Source: JBBRHH01 sp038222915 (GTDB lineage Bacteria > Planctomycetota > Phycisphaerae > Tepidisphaerales > Tepidisphaeraceae). From it: 7,361 nt of DNA. The notes beneath the pieces are model-generated. The model had not been told where the DNA came from and did no database searches. It worked only from the letters and a program-made list of their open reading frames with translations. A program made the position numbers and the translations under genes. How positions within the stretch are numbered: position 1 is the first letter of the stretch; every line of letters begins with the position of its first letter. The stretch is taken from NCBI GenBank assembly GCA_038222915.1, contig JBBRHH010000301.1, positions 1 to 7,361 of the forward strand, given 5' to 3'. Shown piece by piece: positions 5,039-7,361 of the stretch.

Positions 5039-7354
5039 TCACGCCAGCTTCACCGCGGGCGATTGTTGCGACGGCGAGCGCGTCAGCCTCTCCGTCGACG
5101 GATAGCTCATCCGGTTGTGATAAATCCCCAGAACCGTCTTCACGATCGCCTTTTCAATCTGATCCAGTTCGCGGAAGTTGAGATTGCACTCATCCAACTG
5201 CCCGTCCAGCAATCGCTTCATGATCAATTCATGCACCAGCGATTCAATCCGGCTCGGCGTCGGCTCGCCCATCGCCCGCGTTGCGCTCTCCACGCAGTCA
5301 GCCAGCATCACAATCGCCACTTCCTTGCTCCGCGGCCGGGGCCCCTCATACCTGAATTGCGTATCGCTCACCGCCGTCAGTTGCTCCGGATGCACCTTGT
5401 CGCGTTCCTTGCACGCCTGATGATAAAAATATTCGACCAGCGAAGTCCCGTGATGCTGCTCGATGAATTTGGAGATGACGGTCGGCAGGCCATATTCGCG
5501 CGCCATCTCCATCCCGTCCTTCACGTGCCCCACGATGATCAGCAGCGAAACATTGGGCGACAGGTTCAGGTGTCGATTGCGGCCATCCGCCTGATTTTCG
5601 ACAAAGTAGTCCGCCTTGTTCATCTTCCCAACGTCGTGGTAATAAGCGCCGACCTTGCAAAGCAGGGAGTTCGCGCCGATCGCCTCGGCCGCCTCCTGAG
5701 CGATGTTCGCCACCTGCACGCTGTGGTTGTAAGTGCCCGGAGCCTCAGTAGACAAGCGGCGCAAAAGCGGGTGATCTCCGTCAGTCAATTCCAGCAAACT
5801 GATCGCGGTCGTGATGCGAAACGCTCGCTCGATAAAGGGGAGAATGCCAAGCACAATAAATCCGGTCCCCAACCCCGCCGCCCCAACGTACAGGCAGTTC
5901 TTGTTGATATACGCAATCGGATCGTAACTCAGCCCCCCTGCCGCCACCGTCGCCGCGATCATCACGAGCGCCGTCATCCCGCCCACCTCAATCAGCCGGC
6001 TGCGCGATCGCACTTCCTGCAGCATGCAGCAGCACGTTAACACGCCCACCCAGAGAATAATGTAAAACCCAATACCCTGATCCAGCGCCGCCGTCACCAT
6101 CAGCGCGTGAACGCTGCCCACCCCAATCGCAAACCGCTGATCGTAAGCAATCGCCAGGATCATCGCGACCATCAGTGTCGGCGCAACGCCAAACACATAC
6201 AGCGGCCCCGTCCCGATCGCCGCCAGTTCCGCCAGCAGCAGCATCGACAGCATCAGCGACCCGATCGCCATCGCCCGCATATGGTTGCGCAAAATCCGCG
6301 GCTGATACTTCACCACATACACCGACAGCGCCACCGTCAACAGCGCGATCAACCCCGCCAGCCCCAGCTTCGCCTTGAGCGCCGTCTTCCCCAGTTCCGC
6401 GATAAATTGCTTCTGCTCCGCACGCAGGATCTGCCAGTCACGCTCGCTGATCACATTCTTACGATGGATCAGCGGTTGGTTGGCCTTGAACTCAATTCGC
6501 GCCACCGAATCCGGCACGCGTGCCGCGGCCTGATTCTGCGCCGCCGTCGTCGCCGCCTCATCAAGCACATACGTTGGCTTGATCGTCGCCTGCGTAAACG
6601 CCACGATGTTGTTCGGAATCCCCAACATCACCGTGAAGTAGCGTTTCGCGTACGTCAACAGTTTCGATTGAAGCTCCGCATCACTTGTCGAATAGACTTT
6701 CTTGGTCGAAATCTCATCAACAACCTTGTCCGCCGGCTTCGCCTGAAACGGCGGATATAGAACAATCATCCGCTCAAAATCCTCCGTCCGCTCATCATCC
6801 GGAAGAAGAACGATCTTCGGCAGGTCCTGCTTCAATGCGGCGATATACCCCCACACCGCTTCCTCATACCGTTGCCGGCTCTCCGGCCTCGCGTAACTCT
6901 GGAACAACGTCAAATCCCCGCCCAGCTTCAACTGCAGTTTGTCCCTCAGCTCCGCCGGAAGCTCCTGCACCGACTGACCCGCCAGCGCCAGCCGGTCCGG
7001 CAGCCGCAAAAGCTCCTCTTCAAGCACCGTCCAATTGTCAACGTTCGTCGCCTTGTATCGCCGCGGCGTAATTTCCCGCGCAACGTTCTGGGCTTCAGTG
7101 ATCCGCGACCGATCCGTAAATTCAAACGTCACCCGACTCGGGATGTCCTGCGCCGTGTATTGCCCCGGCCGATACCGCACGACATCCTCATGGAGCATCA
7201 CAATGGCTATCGCGGCAATGCCAAAGATCGTCGCGATTCCCACTGACGCAATGCCCCCGCTCGACGTAAACGCCTTCCACCACTGACCTGGCTGGTCCGG
7301 ACGATTCTCCCGAATCGAGGCCCTTCTGGGCCTGTGCTTACGAAACCGAAACAT
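5039..7354 (-). CDS. 7TM-HD phosphohydrolase of the PgpH/YqfF family, probable c-di-AMP phosphodiesterase
   Basis: The 771-residue protein has all parts of the 7TM-HD family: a basic cytoplasmic N-terminus (1-30), helix 34-54, a large extracytoplasmic domain (~57-325), seven helices (about 331-349, 361-380, 385-404, 407-424, 428-446, 457-473, 488-507) and a cytoplasmic HD domain. The metal ligands are visible: His544 (TYNHS), His573-Asp574 (YYHDVGK), His610 (GHVKDG), His634-His635 (EQHHGT) and Asp686 (LADCVE), with FVENQ (584-588) also intact. Listeria PgpH of this family hydrolyses c-di-AMP to pApA; substrate identity here is inferred. The extracytoplasmic domain is thought to sense an unknown signal. 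The ATG at 7354 is only 7 bases from the window edge, so its ribosome binding site and upstream neighbour (often a PhoH-like ATPase) are outside view. The stop directly abuts the ybeY start. The family's usual length is about 700-800 residues. Confidence 0.95.
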   Translation of the reverse strand: MFRFRKHRPRRASIRENRPDQPGQWWKAFTSSGGIASVGIATIFGIAAIAIVMLHEDVVRYRPGQYTAQDIPSRVTFEFTDRSRITEAQNVAREITPRRYKATNVDNWTVLEEELLRLPDRLALAGQSVQELPAELRDKLQLKLGGDLTLFQSYARPESRQRYEEAVWGYIAALKQDLPKIVLLPDDERTEDFERMIVLYPPFQAKPADKVVDEISTKKVYSTSDAELQSKLLTYAKRYFTVMLGIPNNIVAFTQATIKPTYVLDEAATTAAQNQAAARVPDSVARIEFKANQPLIHRKNVISERDWQILRAEQKQFIAELGKTALKAKLGLAGLIALLTVALSVYVVKYQPRILRNHMRAMAIGSLMLSMLLLAELAAIGTGPLYVFGVAPTLMVAMILAIAYDQRFAIGVGSVHALMVTAALDQGIGFYIILWVGVLTCCCMLQEVRSRSRLIEVGGMTALVMIAATVAAGGLSYDPIAYINKNCLYVGAAGLGTGFIVLGILPFIERAFRITTAISLLELTDGDHPLLRRLSTEAPGTYNHSVQVANIAQEAAEAIGANSLLCKVGAYYHDVGKMNKADYFVENQADGRNRHLNLSPNVSLLIIVGHVKDGMEMAREYGLPTVISKFIEQHHGTSLVEYFYHQACKERDKVHPEQLTAVSDTQFRYEGPRPRSKEVAIVMLADCVESATRAMGEPTPSRIESLVHELIMKRLLDGQLDECNLNFRELDQIEKAIVKTVLGIYHNRMSYPSTERLTRSPSQQSPAVKLA

Positions 7355-7361
7355 ACAACTA

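Noticed and set aside
4901..6760. Long + strand open frames (379 and 217 residues) opposite the PgpH-type gene
   Set aside because: Arg/Gln/His-rich shadow frames with no domain; the opposite strand encodes an intact 7TM-HD protein over the whole stretch.
1..7361. A new defence, mobile or biosynthetic system
   Set aside because: No nuclease/toxin pair, recombinase, inverted terminal repeats, cargo genes or retron-like structure is visible; all but one gene belong to known families, in a familiar core gene order.

Overview
The window is gene-dense, high-GC bacterial chromosome with seven genes or gene fragments. I recognise no mobile element, tRNA, rRNA or CRISPR array. The gene content suggests a Gram-negative-type bacterium, possibly Planctomycetota: a 7TM-HD phosphodiesterase, YbeY and a CorC-like CBS protein in a row, a TlpA-type thioredoxin with an Ala/Lys-rich helical tail, a glycine-rich RRM protein and a YkgJ-type cysteine cluster protein. 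That placement is an inference; no marker gene here settles it.

Left part (1-1497). The window opens in the last ~51 codons of a + strand gene that resembles the C-terminus of GH94 glycoside phosphorylases / cyclic glucan synthases. A perfect 8-bp hairpin (193-216) separates it from a convergent - strand gene for a small RRM RNA-binding protein with an almost pure glycine tail (265-675). After a ~310-bp divergent intergenic region, a + strand gene (985-1497) encodes a YkgJ/UPF0153 CxxCxxCC protein. It ends 4 bp from the stop of the next, convergent gene.

Right part (1502-7354, all - strand). In transcription order: a 771-aa 7TM-HD protein of the PgpH/YqfF family (c-di-AMP phosphodiesterase family); YbeY, whose ATG directly abuts the PgpH stop; a GTG-started DUF21-CBS-CorC protein with a 4-bp overlap with ybeY; a 104-aa three-helix membrane protein of unknown function 48 bp downstream; and, after a further 139 bp, an exported TlpA-like thioredoxin. 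The first three are almost certainly one translationally coupled operon. The fourth probably belongs to it. The fifth may have its own promoter.

The PgpH-YbeY-CorC order is a well-known bacterial arrangement (second messenger turnover, 16S rRNA maturation, membrane CBS protein), so I do not claim a new system. The most interesting points are deviations inside it. YbeY has Asp where the third zinc-ligand His is expected. The neighbouring DUF21 domain has lost the canonical GExxPK glutamate and other conserved residues linked to Mg2+ binding. An unidentified small membrane protein sits just downstream.
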